A DNA stretch of 64,000 nt from Brevibacillus brevis (GCF_900637055.1 NZ_LR134338.1:4181001-4245000); one strand, 5' to 3'. Numbered from the stretch's first letter, positions 9,364 to 18,670 are shown. Translations and numbers: made by a program. The notes: generated by a model from the sequence alone, not told the origin.

Positions 9364-9999
9364 TTACTTCTTTTTCATACTGATGGCCAGCCCGTCTCCA
9401 ACTGGAATAAATGTCGTTTCCAGATCAGGACGCTCCATCAGGTGTGAATTATAAGAAAGCAGCTTGTCCACCATTGGACGCTGGCGCTTGCCCGCTTCTT
9501 CAGGGGTCGCCACCAGTCCTCGGAACAGGACATTGTCGCTGATTACCAAACCGCCTTCACGAAGAAGCGGTAGATACAAATCGAGGAATACTCGATACTG
9601 ACCTTTGGCCGCATCGATAAACAAGCAGTCAAATTGATACGACTCCGGCAGCCCTAAAGTGGCATCACGTGAAAGAATTTCTACACGGTCTGCACATCCT
9701 GCTTCTTTTATATTTGCCCGTGCTCTCACCAATCGATCTTCATCTATGTCCATCGTGACAATTCGCGCTTCCGGTGCAGCTTCTGCAAGCCAAATGGTGG
9801 AATAGCCAATTGCCGTACCCACTTCAAGAATCGCTTTGGGACGATGCAGCAATAACAACATCCGCATGACTTGAGCGGACGGGAGCTGTACAATCGGAAT
9901 GTTTTCCTCTGCCGCCTCCTGCTCCAGTCGCTTGAGCAGCAAAGAACGCTCGGGAACCAGGCTTGACACGTAGTCGTCAATTGCCGGATTGGTAATCAT
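9364..9999 (-). CDS. trmR: SAM-dependent O-methyltransferase (TrmR family)
   Basis: A 211-residue class I methyltransferase of the COMT-like family. Motif I appears as ILEVGTAIGYSTIWLA, followed by the acidic SAM contact VTMDIDEDR and CLFIDAAKGQY with the metal-ligand aspartate. Position between mltG and udk matches B. subtilis yrrM, shown to be the tRNA 5-hydroxyuridine methyltransferase TrmR, making mo5U at tRNA position 34. ATG at 9999 follows AAAGAGGAG. The function is transferred by family and synteny. Confidence 0.87.
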   Translation of the reverse strand: MITNPAIDDYVSSLVPERSLLLKRLEQEAAEENIPIVQLPSAQVMRMLLLLHRPKAILEVGTAIGYSTIWLAEAAPEARIVTMDIDEDRLVRARANIKEAGCADRVEILSRDATLGLPESYQFDCLFIDAAKGQYRVFLDLYLPLLREGGLVISDNVLFRGLVATPEEAGKRQRPMVDKLLSYNSHLMERPDLETTFIPVGDGLAISMKKK

Positions 10000-10027
10000 G
10001 ATTTCACTCCTCTTTCGTTACAACCGA

Positions 10028-10062
10028 ATTATTATAGCACACCTTAGGAAAACTTGGCTACG
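10028..10062 (-). promoter_or_regulatory. Candidate extended -10 promoter for trmR-udk-pbpI
   Basis: On the minus strand the sequence TGCTATAAT gives a perfect -10 (10031-10036) with an extended TGn element. No good -35 lies at 17 bases. It is 29 bases upstream of the trmR start codon and downstream of the mltG terminator. Confidence 0.5.
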
Positions 10063-10085
10063 TCAAGCACTGTTGATCGCATGCA

Positions 10086-10119
10086 AAAAAAAGAGGAAAC
10101 TTGGTTAGTTTCCCCTGCT
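10086..10119 (-). terminator. mltG terminator overlapping the stop codon
   Basis: On the minus strand GGGGAAAC and GTTTCCTC form a stem with the loop TAACCAA, followed by eight T. The mltG stop TAA sits in the hairpin loop, so termination structure and coding end overlap. Confidence 0.8.
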
Positions 10120-11205
10120 TTTCTTATCATTTGCTTCATGCTCTTGCAGTGTTTTGGAAAAGTAATGCTCGGACGTTCCGTCTTTTTTCGTCACGTAGAA
10201 AAAGTAATCGTGTTTAGCCGGATTGACGACGGCTTCAAGTGAAGCTCTGCCTGGGCTGGCAATCGGCCCCGGCGGCAATCCAGGATTCGTGTACGTGTTG
10301 TACGGGCTTTTTACTTTTAGGTCCTCGAAGGTCAGACGGTCTCGTTGTTTGCCGAGAACAAATTGGACAGTAGCATCAGCCTGCAAAGGCCACTTGTCGC
10401 GAATCCGATTGTAGTATACGCCTGCTACAAGTGGACGCTCCTTGTCTACTGTTACTTCACGCTCAACGATCGATGCGAGATTAACGGCTTCATCCAGTGT
10501 TAAATCATGCTGCTTCAGTTGCTCTGTCCACTCTTGCTTCCATTCCTTTTGGAATTGAGCCAGCATACGCGAGACGACATCATGTGCTGTAGCGTCTTTG
10601 TCCACTTCATACGTTTCCGGGAAGAGATACCCTTCCAAACGGTGTTTTCGGTCTGCATGCTTTGGTATGGCTGCGACAAAAGGATAGTCGGGAAATGCAC
10701 CTTCATTTACTTCTTTTAAGAATGCCGCCTTCTCTACAACGCCTTCTTTGTCGAGATGATCGGCGATCTGTTCGACATTCCAGCCTTCTGGGATCGTAAA
10801 TCGGTTTGCATTGATCACCGTATTTCCTTCTACCATGGCAGTTAGTATCTCGTCGATAGCTTGGCCAGTCGTAAATTGGTATTCTCCCGCCTTAAGTTTA
10901 GGGGCCACGCCTTTATACTTCACGTAGTAATTAAATACATCGGCATTTCGGATCAGACCTTGTTCTTCCAGTAGTAGACCGATTTTTTGTACGGAGGAAC
11001 CGGACGGAATCGCCACGTTCTTCACCGTCTGTTCACCTGCAACCGGCTGTAATTGCTGGTACACGTACCACGATGCTCCCCCCGCTGCCAAAATGATCAA
11101 CAACAATAAGGCAACCAGCCACATCACAATTCGTCCGCCGCGTCTGCGTCGATGTGTCACTGGGCGGCCGGGGTTAAAATCAGGCTTCGCTGACATTGGT
11201 TTCAA
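10105..11205 (-). CDS. mltG: Endolytic murein transglycosylase MltG
   Basis: A 366-residue YceG-family protein that cuts nascent glycan strands and sets their length. It has an N-terminal arginine-rich cytosolic tail, a membrane helix (about 25-47) and an extracellular LysM-like plus catalytic region. The catalytic glutamate lies in ASIVERE (about residue 248), and PYNTYTNPGLPPGPI is the family signature. The start is TTG at 11205, 9 bases after GGGAGG; an ATG three codons in is too far from that site. It corresponds to yrrL of B. subtilis. Own terminator downstream. Confidence 0.94.
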   Translation of the reverse strand: MKPMSAKPDFNPGRPVTHRRRRGGRIVMWLVALLLLIILAAGGASWYVYQQLQPVAGEQTVKNVAIPSGSSVQKIGLLLEEQGLIRNADVFNYYVKYKGVAPKLKAGEYQFTTGQAIDEILTAMVEGNTVINANRFTIPEGWNVEQIADHLDKEGVVEKAAFLKEVNEGAFPDYPFVAAIPKHADRKHRLEGYLFPETYEVDKDATAHDVVSRMLAQFQKEWKQEWTEQLKQHDLTLDEAVNLASIVEREVTVDKERPLVAGVYYNRIRDKWPLQADATVQFVLGKQRDRLTFEDLKVKSPYNTYTNPGLPPGPIASPGRASLEAVVNPAKHDYFFYVTKKDGTSEHYFSKTLQEHEANDKKSRGN

Positions 11206-11306
11206 GCTAGAAATCCTCCCTTTAGGGTCTCTTTATCTCCATCCCATCCATTATACAAGAGGCTTATCCAGCTGTCACTTCATGGGTGATTTTGGCGAAA
11301 AAAGAC

Positions 11307-11342
11307 ATAAAAAAAGAGCCCACCAGTGGCGGACCCTTTCTT
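11307..11342 (-). terminator. Terminator after the ireB-ruvX-DUF1292 run
   Basis: The minus strand carries AGGGTCCGCCAC then TGGTGGGCTC and a run of seven T, directly downstream of the DUF1292 gene. Confidence 0.75.
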
Positions 11343-11351
11343 ACGAATCTA

Positions 11352-11642
11352 TTAAATTCCGTCTTTCTCCAAATCAGCAATCAAAGTTTCGAAGGTAGCT
11401 TCTACTTGCTCCCACTCTTCATCATCCTCGATTGGCTGGAGCATGTCTGTACCGTCATAACGCAGGAAGTGAACCTCGTACTCTTCTTCCTCTTCCTGAT
11501 CTACTGGTACAAGCACCAAATAGCTGCGGTCTTCAATGTCAAAAATGTACATGATACGAAAATCTCGCGGTTCCTCGGTACCTTCTTCCGTCAGCGCGAT
11601 CACATCGCCCACTTCGAACTCTTCCATCATTTCTTCACTCAT
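11352..11642 (-). CDS. yrzB: DUF1292 family protein (YrzB-like)
   Basis: A 96-residue very acidic protein (runs of Glu, with VPVDQEEEEEYEVHFLRYD) of the DUF1292/YrzB family, function unknown. It has the conserved position after ruvX in ireB-ruvX-yrzB. The start was put at ATG 11642, six bases after AGGTG. A GTG at 11651 that overlaps the ruvX stop is in frame but would overlap its own ribosome-binding site. Confidence 0.85.
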   Translation of the reverse strand: MSEEMMEEFEVGDVIALTEEGTEEPRDFRIMYIFDIEDRSYLVLVPVDQEEEEEYEVHFLRYDGTDMLQPIEDDEEWEQVEATFETLIADLEKDGI

Positions 11643-11647
11643 TGTGG

Positions 11648-12064
11648 TCACCTCGATTTCGCGTCCAAATATCCTTGGAGGATTAAAGTGGCCGCCATTT
11701 TATCTATCACTGTCTTTCGCTTTTGACGGCTGACATCAGCGGAGATCAGCATACGCTCTGCCGCCATCGTCGTCAAGCGTTCGTCCCACATGTGGACAGG
11801 AAGAGACGTGCGTTCCTCCAAAAGCTTGCCAAATGCTTGACACATTTCAGCACGCGGGCCTATGGTTCCGTTCATGTTTTTGGGCAAACCAACGACGAAA
11901 GCCCCAATTTGATACTCCGAAACTAATTCGCTCAGGCGCGCAAAATCCTTTTCCTTGGATTGTCGCTTGATGGTCTCTACTCCTTGCGCAGTCCATCCCA
12001 GCTCATCGCTGACAGCCACTCCAATCGTCTTGTCGCCTACATCCAACCCCATCAATCGTGTCAT
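11648..12064 (-). CDS. ruvX: RuvX/YqgF family nuclease-fold protein
   Basis: A 138-residue RNase H-fold protein. The RuvC-like metal site starts [20 protein letters not shown], with [11 protein letters not shown] and MWDERLTT later, the standard YqgF motifs. Family members act in 16S rRNA 5'-end maturation in E. coli and as Holliday-junction resolvases in some species. It corresponds to yrrK. It sits 10 bases after ireB; the ribosome-binding site is weak, consistent with translation coupled to ireB. Confidence 0.92.
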   Translation of the reverse strand: MTRLMGLDVGDKTIGVAVSDELGWTAQGVETIKRQSKEKDFARLSELVSEYQIGAFVVGLPKNMNGTIGPRAEMCQAFGKLLEERTSLPVHMWDERLTTMAAERMLISADVSRQKRKTVIDKMAATLILQGYLDAKSR

Positions 12065-12074
12065 CGTTTTAGGT

Positions 12075-12335
12075 CTACTTGCGCTCTGACAAGTAAACGG
12101 TCACCAACTCTTCTATGATTTTGTCCCGTTCCAATTTGCCGATCAGGCTCCGCGCGTTGTTGTGGCGTGGGATAAACGCCGGGTCGCCAGAAAGCAAGTA
12201 ACCGACGATCTGGACGATCGGGTTGTATCCTTTTTCCTGCAGGGCTTTGTACACCTCTGTCAATGTTTCTTGCACATCCGCAGCATTCGCTTCCTTGGGC
12301 ACCGTGAATTTCATGGTATTATCCAACGAACTCAC
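12075..12335 (-). CDS. ireB: IreB family regulatory phosphoprotein
   Basis: An 86-residue protein of the DUF965/IreB family. The core [33 protein letters not shown] (in two blocks) is nearly invariant in Bacillota. In Enterococcus, IreB is a substrate of the Ser/Thr kinase IreK and affects cephalosporin resistance. GTG at 12335 gives an N-terminus starting SSLDNTMKF, matching the usual family start, with GAGG eight bases upstream; GTG at 12344 is an alternative with AAAGGA. Gene order alaS-ireB-ruvX is conserved. Confidence 0.92.
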   Translation of the reverse strand: MSSLDNTMKFTVPKEANAADVQETLTEVYKALQEKGYNPIVQIVGYLLSGDPAFIPRHNNARSLIGKLERDKIIEELVTVYLSERK

Positions 12336-12445
12336 AATCAACACCTCGATTTCCTTTGAGACTCTTTTGGTTACATCCTCTTTTTTGTATTCGACTCGGA
12401 TTTCGTATACTCCTGTCGATTATACAAATTTCTCGTGCAATCGCA

Positions 12446-15094
12446 CTATTTCGCTACTGCTTGACTCTTTACGAAGTCAACCACTGCATCCAGTGCTTCT
12501 TGCAGCTTGGATGGGTCCTTACCGCCGGCTTGTGCCATATCAGGACGTCCACCACCGCCGCCACCGCAACGAGTTGCAACTTCCTTGATGATCTTGCCAG
12601 CGTGAATGCCTTGATCCATGAGATCTTTGGTTACACCTGCAACGAGGTTCACCTTGTCGCCATCGACCGCACCCAACACAATAACAGCAGAACCGAGTTT
12701 GTTTTTCAGCTCATCCACCATGCCGCGCAGATTGTCCATATCGACAGCGGAAACACGTGCAGCGAGTACATTCATACCGTCTACTTGTTGGAGTTTATCC
12801 GTCAAAGACGCTGCCTCGATGTTCCCCAGCTTTGCACGCAGGGACTCGTTTTCGCGCTGTACGTCTTTCAATTGTTGTTGCAGACCTTCTACACGTGCAG
12901 GTGCTTCTGCCAGTACTGGTGCTTTGAGTGCTTGCGCCACTTCTTTGAGCGTAGTGAACTGCTGGTTCAAGAACTGGTAAGCTCCGCGTCCTGTTACCGC
13001 TTCGATTCGGCGTGTACCTGCACCGATACCACTCTCGCTAACCAGCTTGAACAAGCCGATTTCCGCGGTATTTTTCACATGGCATCCGCCGCACAGCTCC
13101 AGGCTGTATTCGCCCACTTTTACAACGCGTACAACGTCGCCGTATTTTTCACCGAACAACGCCATTGCGCCCATCGCTTTTGCCTCAGCCAATGGTTTGT
13201 TGGAGATCTCGACACTCAGGTTTGCCCATACTTTTTCATTCACGATCGCTTCGATACGCTCCAGCTCTTCTGGAGTAATGGAGCTAATGTGAGTGAAGTC
13301 AAAACGGAGACGCTCTGGTGCTACCAAGGAACCTGCCTGATTGACATGCGTTCCCAGAACATCCTTGAGTGCTTGATGCAGCAAGTGAGTCGCTGTATGG
13401 TTTTGCGTGATAGCCAGACGTGCATCACGGTTCACTTCCGCGCGAACCTCATCGCCTTTGCGCAGGGTACCTGCTTCGACGATGACGGAATGTACATTTT
13501 GACCCATTGGTCCTTTTTGTACATCTGTCACACGTGCTTTCACGACATCAGAAATCAGGAAACCTTCGTCATTGATCTGACCGCCGCTTTCTGCATAGAA
13601 AGGAGTTTGGCTCAGAACGAGTTGTACGGTTTGACCTTCTTCTGCTTCTTCTACCAGCTGGTTGTCCAAAATAATCGCTTCAACTTTACCTGTTGCTACC
13701 AATTCAGTATAACCAACAAATTGGCTCGTAACCGTCAAATCAGACAATGGACCACCTTGGATTTGCATGCTGTCTACATCTTGACGTGCTGCACGTGCAC
13801 GCTCACGCTGTTCTTCCATCGCTTGATCAAAGCCATCGCGATCGACAGTCAGCCCTTGCTCGTCTGCGAAGTCTTCTGTCAAGTCAACAGGGAATCCATA
13901 CGTATCGTACATTTTGAACACATCTTGACCAGACAGTTGTGTTTTTCCGCTTTCTTTTGCGGCCTTCACCATGTCAGACAGGATCGCCAGACCGTCGTTC
14001 AGTGTCTCGTGGAAACGCTCTTCCTCGGCACGAATGACTTTTTCGATAAACGCACGCTTTTGGACAACTTCTGGATAGAATTCGCCCATCATCGTGCCTA
14101 CTGTCTCAGTCAAACTGTACAGGAATGGCTTCTCTACGCCCAGCTTTTTCCCCATACGTACGGCACGGCGAAGCAGACGGCGAATGACATAGCCACGTCC
14201 TTCATTGGATGGAAGCGCACCGTCACCGATCGCAAACACAACCGTACGTGCATGGTCAGCGATAACCTTCAGGGCTACATCCATCTCAGGGCTTGTTTTA
14301 TAGTTCACACCGGAGATTTCCGTGGTCTTTTCGATCAGCGGGAACAGCAAGTCTGTCTCAAAGTTGTTGTCTACGCCCTGGATGACAGACGCCATGCGCT
14401 CAAGACCCATCCCCGTATCGATGTTCTTCTTAGGCAGCGGCGTATAGGTACCGTCTGGATTGTGGTTGAACTGGGAGAATACCAAGTTCCAGACTTCCAG
14501 ATAACGCTCGTTCTCCCCACCTGGGTACAGCTCAGGGTCGTTCGGGTCGTTGCCGAATGCTTCTCCACGGTCATAGAAAATTTCCGTGTTCGGTCCGCTC
14601 GGGCCTTCTCCGATATCCCAGAAGTTGCCCTCCAGTCGGATGATTCGCTCTTCTGGAACACCGATTTTCTTGCTCCACAGCTCAAATGCTTCTTCGTCCT
14701 CTGGGTGAATGGTAACGGAAAGCAACTCAGGATCAAAACCGATCCATTTTGGGCTCGTCAAAAACTCCCATGCCCATTCAATCGCTTCTTCCTTGAAGTA
14801 CTCACCAATGGAGAAGTTACCCAGCATTTCAAAAAAGGTATGGTGGCGAGCAGTACGTCCCACATTTTCAATATCGTTGGTACGAATAGACTTTTGCGAG
14901 TTCGTGATGCGCGGGTTGTCCGGGATGATGCGGCCGTCAAAATATTTCTTGAGGGTCGCCACACCACTGTTGATCCACAGAAGGGAAGGATCGTCGATTG
15001 GAACCAATGGAGCGCTAGGCTCAATGCGATGTCCTTTTTCTACAAAAAAGTCGAGGAACATCTGGCGGATTTGATTGCCTGTCAGTTTCTTCAT
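12446..15094 (-). CDS. alaS: Alanyl-tRNA synthetase
   Basis: An 882-residue full-length class II synthetase. From the N-terminus: the aminoacylation domain ([14 protein letters not shown] at the start), the tRNA-recognition region, the editing domain with [11 protein letters not shown] and ELCGGCHV supplying zinc ligands, and the C-terminal C-Ala/DHHA1 region with the glycine-rich [19 protein letters not shown] follows GATGAGGAG. Expression is controlled by the T-box leader directly upstream. Confidence 0.98.
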   Translation of the reverse strand: MKKLTGNQIRQMFLDFFVEKGHRIEPSAPLVPIDDPSLLWINSGVATLKKYFDGRIIPDNPRITNSQKSIRTNDIENVGRTARHHTFFEMLGNFSIGEYFKEEAIEWAWEFLTSPKWIGFDPELLSVTIHPEDEEAFELWSKKIGVPEERIIRLEGNFWDIGEGPSGPNTEIFYDRGEAFGNDPNDPELYPGGENERYLEVWNLVFSQFNHNPDGTYTPLPKKNIDTGMGLERMASVIQGVDNNFETDLLFPLIEKTTEISGVNYKTSPEMDVALKVIADHARTVVFAIGDGALPSNEGRGYVIRRLLRRAVRMGKKLGVEKPFLYSLTETVGTMMGEFYPEVVQKRAFIEKVIRAEEERFHETLNDGLAILSDMVKAAKESGKTQLSGQDVFKMYDTYGFPVDLTEDFADEQGLTVDRDGFDQAMEEQRERARAARQDVDSMQIQGGPLSDLTVTSQFVGYTELVATGKVEAIILDNQLVEEAEEGQTVQLVLSQTPFYAESGGQINDEGFLISDVVKARVTDVQKGPMGQNVHSVIVEAGTLRKGDEVRAEVNRDARLAITQNHTATHLLHQALKDVLGTHVNQAGSLVAPERLRFDFTHISSITPEELERIEAIVNEKVWANLSVEISNKPLAEAKAMGAMALFGEKYGDVVRVVKVGEYSLELCGGCHVKNTAEIGLFKLVSESGIGAGTRRIEAVTGRGAYQFLNQQFTTLKEVAQALKAPVLAEAPARVEGLQQQLKDVQRENESLRAKLGNIEAASLTDKLQQVDGMNVLAARVSAVDMDNLRGMVDELKNKLGSAVIVLGAVDGDKVNLVAGVTKDLMDQGIHAGKIIKEVATRCGGGGGGRPDMAQAGGKDPSKLQEALDAVVDFVKSQAVAK

Positions 15095-15117
15095 CTACAT
15101 TCTCCTCATCTAAAAAT

Positions 15118-15376
15118 AAAAAAAGCCCCCATCCCCTCAGGGACGAGAACTGATTTTCTCGCGGTACCACCCTGCTTACAGGCTCGCTACACGTATCTAA
15201 GCCAAGGCCTGTCGCTTAAGTGGCGTCTAACGGTGCCAAGCCGCCGGGTTTTGCCCGGTCTTAGGAGTAGCCTTCTGCTGCTCTTCTTTTGGTCGCTCTC
15301 TCAACCATGGAGCGCCCTCTCTGTAAAAGGTCTGCAACATACTCGTTCCCTCATTGATTTCACATAAATCACTTTG
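15118..15376 (-). promoter_or_regulatory. T-box riboswitch, alanine-specific
   Basis: The leader of alaS contains the T-box core AGGGTGGTACCGCG (15160-15173, minus strand), followed by a terminator hairpin ending in a T run at 15117-15124. The specifier loop reads GAAG-GCT-AC, giving the alanine codon GCU at 15271-15269. The T-box UGGU can pair with the ACCA end of uncharged tRNA-Ala. Uncharged tRNA should favour the antiterminator and increase alaS transcription. Confidence 0.93.
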
Positions 15377-15381
15377 TCCAT

Positions 15382-15411
15382 ATTATAAATATTTTACCTG
15401 ATCACTGTCAA
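15382..15411 (-). promoter_or_regulatory. SigA-type promoter of alaS
   Basis: On the minus strand TTGACA (15411-15406) and TATAAT (15387-15382) are both perfect, separated by 18 bases. The T-box leader starts just downstream. Confidence 0.88.
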
Positions 15412-16472
15412 CTTTCATGCATCATGACAGCGATTCGGCTGACGATCACTTTGCAAACGACAAGAATCGGGACAGCAACGATAAGCCCGATGATCCCCCC
15501 TACAGTCTCCCCTACCAGCAGAGCCATGATAATGAGAAGCGGGTGCAAATGCAAAGAACGACCAACGATGTTTGGGGACAAAATGTTCCCTTCCACGATT
15601 TGAATGATGAGATTGACCACGATAACGAGTAATAGTGTCTTGGTGGAAATCGTAATCGCGATCACAACTGCCGGTGCCGCCCCAATCAAGGGTCCGATGT
15701 ACGGAATGATGTTGGTGAGACAAACGAATGCAGCCAGCACAAAAGGATACGGCATACCGATCCACCAGTAGCCCAAGTATGCGAAAACACCTACGATCAG
15801 GGCCACAATCATTTGTCCATGTATGTATTTACCCAAGGATTCATTAATATCCCGCAGGACAATCAGAACTTGCTTCCGATAAGCCTTTGGAACAATCGAC
15901 ATCCCCGTCTCATGCAGTTGCTTCATATCCTTCAAAAAGTAAAAAGCGATAAACGGCACGATAGCAAAAGCAAACAGCTTTCCCATTGAATGACGAGCGT
16001 TTTCTACGAGTTTCGCTACTGAATGAGACATCCCCTCATTCGACTGGATGATCACCCGGTCTACACCCCTCGAGATGCTATCCGGCAAGAAATATTTTCG
16101 TGCCTCCCACTCACTCATCCATGTATAGTACCAATCCATCAGGCGGGGAATATCGTCTGACAGCTCCACCAATTGTTTTGTAAAAATAGGGATGGCGTTA
16201 ATGATCGCAATGGTAATCACCAATACAAATGATCCATAAATGAGCAGGACTGCCATTAAGCGCGGAACCCTTCTTTTTTCCAGCAATTGCACGATCGGAT
16301 GGAGCAAGTAGGCGATGACGAGTCCCAATATGACGGGAACAAGCACTTCCTTTATGAGCGAAAACAACTGTGACAGGACTGGTCGGAGCAGCCAAAGCAG
16401 ATTGCCGATGACCAAAAGTGCGATGAGCCAAACAGCAGCAGCAAATAGACGACTTCGCCGAAGTTCATCCAC
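15408..16472 (-). CDS. yrrI: AI-2E family transporter / YrrI-type permease
   Basis: A 354-residue polytopic membrane protein of the AI-2E (UPF0118/PerM) family, with several hydrophobic helices. The conserved AFAIVPFIAFYFLKDM and ITNIIPYIGPLIGAAPAV-like region (here CLTNIIPYIGPLIGAAPAVV) are clear. Family members have been linked to export of small molecules or Na+/H+ exchange; the substrate here is unknown. GTG at 16472 was chosen because GGGAGGAG lies 11 bases upstream; ATG at 16502 has none. Position next to alaS matches B. subtilis yrrI. Confidence 0.88.
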   Translation of the reverse strand: MDELRRSRLFAAAVWLIALLVIGNLLWLLRPVLSQLFSLIKEVLVPVILGLVIAYLLHPIVQLLEKRRVPRLMAVLLIYGSFVLVITIAIINAIPIFTKQLVELSDDIPRLMDWYYTWMSEWEARKYFLPDSISRGVDRVIIQSNEGMSHSVAKLVENARHSMGKLFAFAIVPFIAFYFLKDMKQLHETGMSIVPKAYRKQVLIVLRDINESLGKYIHGQMIVALIVGVFAYLGYWWIGMPYPFVLAAFVCLTNIIPYIGPLIGAAPAVVIAITISTKTLLLVIVVNLIIQIVEGNILSPNIVGRSLHLHPLLIIMALLVGETVGGIIGLIVAVPILVVCKVIVSRIAVMMHES

Positions 16473-16544
16473 GTTCCCCAACTCCTCCCTATTTGCATAC
16501 ATCTTTTTTAGCTTGTCTCATTCACATAAATTTCATGTAACCTA

Positions 16545-16573
16545 TTGACACACAATTTCGTGTTCAGTAGTAT
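16545..16573 (+). promoter_or_regulatory. Promoter of the Mn riboswitch-terC transcript
   Basis: A perfect TTGACA (16545-16550) followed 17 bases later by TAGTAT (16568-16573), about 22 bases ahead of the riboswitch core. Confidence 0.55.
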
Positions 16574-16584
16574 GTAATTACAAG

Positions 16585-16766
16585 AGGATATCTCCAAAGG
16601 GGAGTAGCTTTTTCGCAACATAGTCGTCATTACGGGATTTTTCCCCGGCTATGTTGGCAACATTTTCGTAAATGTTGTAAGCAAGACCTTTGCCGACCAG
16701 GTAAAAGGTCTATTTTTGTTTTTCAAACGACCTTTTCCTGTTCCGGGAAAGGTCGTTTTCTTTTTC
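16585..16766 (+). promoter_or_regulatory. yybP-ykoY manganese riboswitch with tandem terminators
   Basis: The aptamer shows the conserved AAAGGGGAGTAGC (16596-16608) and the closing GCAAGACCTTTGCC (16681-16694), as I recall them from the B. subtilis ykoY leader. Two helices lie between. It is followed by one terminator-like hairpin (AGACCTTT...AAAGGTCT then ATTTTTG, about 16684-16717) and a second strong one (ACGACCTTTTCC...GGGAAAGGTCGT plus T tract, about 16727-16763). Mn2+ binding normally favours readthrough into an exporter gene; a TerC-family gene follows. Confidence 0.9.
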
Positions 16767-16852
16767 GCCCCTTTACACACACTATAGGAGGTATCAAGAA
16801 AACGGCCAGCGGATTATTCGCTTCCAAAAATGGATTAGGAGGAGGAAGAGAA

Positions 16853-17539
16853 ATGGATTTATTGTTAACACCTGAGTTCTGGACTGCATTACTCTCTATC
16901 GTTATCATCGACCTGGTGCTGGCCGGGGACAATGCCCTCGTCATCGGGATGGCTGCTCGTAACCTGCCTGCTCATCAACAAAAGCAAGCCATCATCTGGG
17001 GAACGGTTGGTGCAATTGTCATTCGTGCATTGGCAACACTCGCTGTCGTTTGGTTGCTGAAGATTCCTGGTCTGCTGCTTGTAGGTGGTTTGATTCTCAT
17101 TTGGATCGCCCTCAAGTTGCTGATTCAAGATAATGGTCATGAGAATATGAAGGCAAGCGGAACACTTGGAGCAGCGATTTGGACGATTATTGTAGCCGAC
17201 ACAGTAATGGGCTTGGATAACGTTATCGCGGTTGCTGGTGCAGCACATGGTGATTTCCTTCTGGTAGTTATCGGTTTGATCATCAGTGTTCCGATCATGG
17301 TATGGGGTAGCACATTGATCTTGAAGCTGATCGAGAAATATCCGATCGTTATTTATATCGGTTCTGCAGTATTGGCGTATACCGCAGCTAGCATGGTAAC
17401 GAGCGAGAAGTTCCTCACACCGTTCTTTGCCGCTTACCCTTGGGTGAAATGGGTATTCATCGTAGCTGTTGTGGTTGGTGTCCTGTTGATCGGACGCATG
17501 AAAAGCCAACAGCAAAAACGCTTGGCAGAACAACCTTAA
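16853..17539 (+). CDS. TerC family membrane protein, probable Mn2+ exporter
   Basis: A 228-residue protein with about seven membrane helices. Two acidic metal-site repeats are visible: IIDLVLAGDNALVIGMAARN (residues 18-37) and VADTVMGLDNVIAVAGAA (about 115-132). It belongs to the YkoY/YjbE branch of TerC, which exports Mn2+, in some cases to metallate secreted enzymes. The yybP-ykoY riboswitch upstream strongly supports a manganese role. ATG follows GGAGGAGGAAGAGAA. A terminator follows. Confidence 0.9.
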   Translation: MDLLLTPEFWTALLSIVIIDLVLAGDNALVIGMAARNLPAHQQKQAIIWGTVGAIVIRALATLAVVWLLKIPGLLLVGGLILIWIALKLLIQDNGHENMKASGTLGAAIWTIIVADTVMGLDNVIAVAGAAHGDFLLVVIGLIISVPIMVWGSTLILKLIEKYPIVIYIGSAVLAYTAASMVTSEKFLTPFFAAYPWVKWVFIVAVVVGVLLIGRMKSQQQKRLAEQP

Positions 17540-17542
17540 TGC

Positions 17543-17582
17543 AAAGCAAGGCTCCGTCGTTTCCGCGACGGAGCTTTTTCAT
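17543..17582 (+). terminator. Terminator of the terC gene
   Basis: Stem GGCTCCGTCG / CGACGGAGC with a short loop followed by TTTTT. Confidence 0.9.
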
Positions 17583-17655
17583 GTATGTCGAAAAAAAAGC
17601 ACCCGAACACAGTGTATGTTCGGGTGTTTATTTACGTTCCAATTCACATTTTGTG

Positions 17656-17841
17656 TTAACGAGTAACGGCACGCATCAGCTTGCGACCTGATTTCCACAT
17701 ACGCGTCACATCACGCATGGAGAAGGGCAACTGATTCCAATTCAATGAAAACCGACTGCGACGTCGCGGAGCCATCCAATAGCCAATGATTGCCACAATT
17801 CCGCTTGTGGCCAGAACCCGCAACAGGCCTCGAGTGAACAA
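17656..17841 (-). CDS. Small membrane protein (YrzQ-like position)
   Basis: A 61-residue basic protein with one hydrophobic stretch (VLATSGIVAIIGYWMA, about residues 9-24) and an arginine-rich tail ending in RKLMRAVTR. TTG at 17841 was chosen because GGAGG lies eight bases upstream; the ATG at 17856 lacks a ribosome-binding site and overlaps that motif. B. subtilis carries a small membrane gene (yrzQ) at this place; sequence kinship is plausible but unproven. Function unknown. Confidence 0.6.
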   Translation of the reverse strand: MFTRGLLRVLATSGIVAIIGYWMAPRRRSRFSLNWNQLPFSMRDVTRMWKSGRKLMRAVTR

Positions 17842-17877
17842 GCGTGCCACCTCCATTGGTTTTACCGCTCAAATCCA

Positions 17878-18084
17878 CTACATATTCAAGTGAGCGGTTA
17901 CTGTCTGATCCTCAATAAACAGATCGTTGAGCGAATGCAAGGATCCGTCTTCCTCAACTTGGTAGACAGAAGCGATCTGCTCATTGGAAACGCTCATTTC
18001 TATAAAGCAGTTCCAGCAATAGTATTGATTGGTTCCAATCTTTCCTACGTCTTTGGAACTGCAATTCGGGCATATGACACGCAC
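17878..18084 (-). CDS. yrzR: Zinc-ribbon-like small protein (YrzR-like)
   Basis: A 68-residue protein with four cysteines as CPNC at residues 5-8 and CWNC at about 23-26, a probable zinc ribbon. The remainder includes YQVEEDGSLHSLNDLF, a pattern shared, as I recall, with B. subtilis YrzR at the same locus. GTG start seven bases after AGGGAGG. Function unknown. Confidence 0.72.
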   Translation of the reverse strand: MRVICPNCSSKDVGKIGTNQYYCWNCFIEMSVSNEQIASVYQVEEDGSLHSLNDLFIEDQTVTAHLNM

Positions 18085-18116
18085 ACGCTTTCCTCCCTTT
18101 CACGCCTGGCCACGAA

Positions 18117-18596
18117 CTAGTCCGGCACGATCAGGTTTTCTTCCCCGACGATAACGGATGCTGGTGCAGGGAGGCGCTTTCGTCCTTCCGTAATATCTGC
18201 AAGCCAGCCATTCGATAGTTCGTACCCTACAAGTTTCTCCCAGTTGGCTGAAAAGTAAACATCTTCCAGCCTTCCCAAACACTCTCCGGATGCGGTAATC
18301 ACCGCTTTTCCTTTTAGCTTCGTCTTTCCCGTCACAATGCCGACAGGCTCTAGTCCGGCGAGATGAGGTAAGGGCGTGATCGCGTCTTTTCCCGATACGG
18401 TAAGGCAGGACTCCCCGACCGCATGAATATGTTCGGTAGGAATATAGGTACCTGATTGGAACCAGCCCTGTTCGCTCAGCAAGACTCCTCGTACATGCCA
18501 AGTGGAGTCGCAAAGAATGTCACGCACGGTTCCAATCGTCTCCCCTGTTTGAAGGCAAACAACTGGCAATCCGACTGCATCCATTGCCTTGCGCAT
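18117..18596 (-). CDS. yrrD: PRC-barrel domain protein (YrrD-like)
   Basis: A 159-residue protein with two PRC-barrel-like units: GLPVVCLQTGETIGTVRDIL at the N-terminus and KLKGKAVITASGECLGRLEDVYF in the middle. Such small beta-barrels mediate RNA or protein contacts; no specific role is known. ATG at 18596 lies nine bases after AAGGGGG. An ATG at 18605 is in frame but too close to that site. It is 74 bases downstream of recD2. Confidence 0.82.
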   Translation of the reverse strand: MRKAMDAVGLPVVCLQTGETIGTVRDILCDSTWHVRGVLLSEQGWFQSGTYIPTEHIHAVGESCLTVSGKDAITPLPHLAGLEPVGIVTGKTKLKGKAVITASGECLGRLEDVYFSANWEKLVGYELSNGWLADITEGRKRLPAPASVIVGEENLIVPD

Positions 18597-18670
18597 GTGG
18601 GACATCCCCCTTCCGCCTTGTTAGTATCAGGCGAAATGGACACGTCCATTCGGCGCAAATGGTTCCAACT

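Noticed and set aside
12356-15367. 1003-codon open frame on the plus strand opposite alaS
   Set aside because: It is antisense to a certain gene, runs into the T-box leader, has no recognisable domain and a Cys/His/Phe-rich composition typical of a reversed GC-periodic gene.
16889-17533. 214-codon open frame opposite the TerC gene
   Set aside because: Rich in Asn, Asp and Cys with no hydrophobic core; the plus strand has the riboswitch, ribosome-binding site and terminator.
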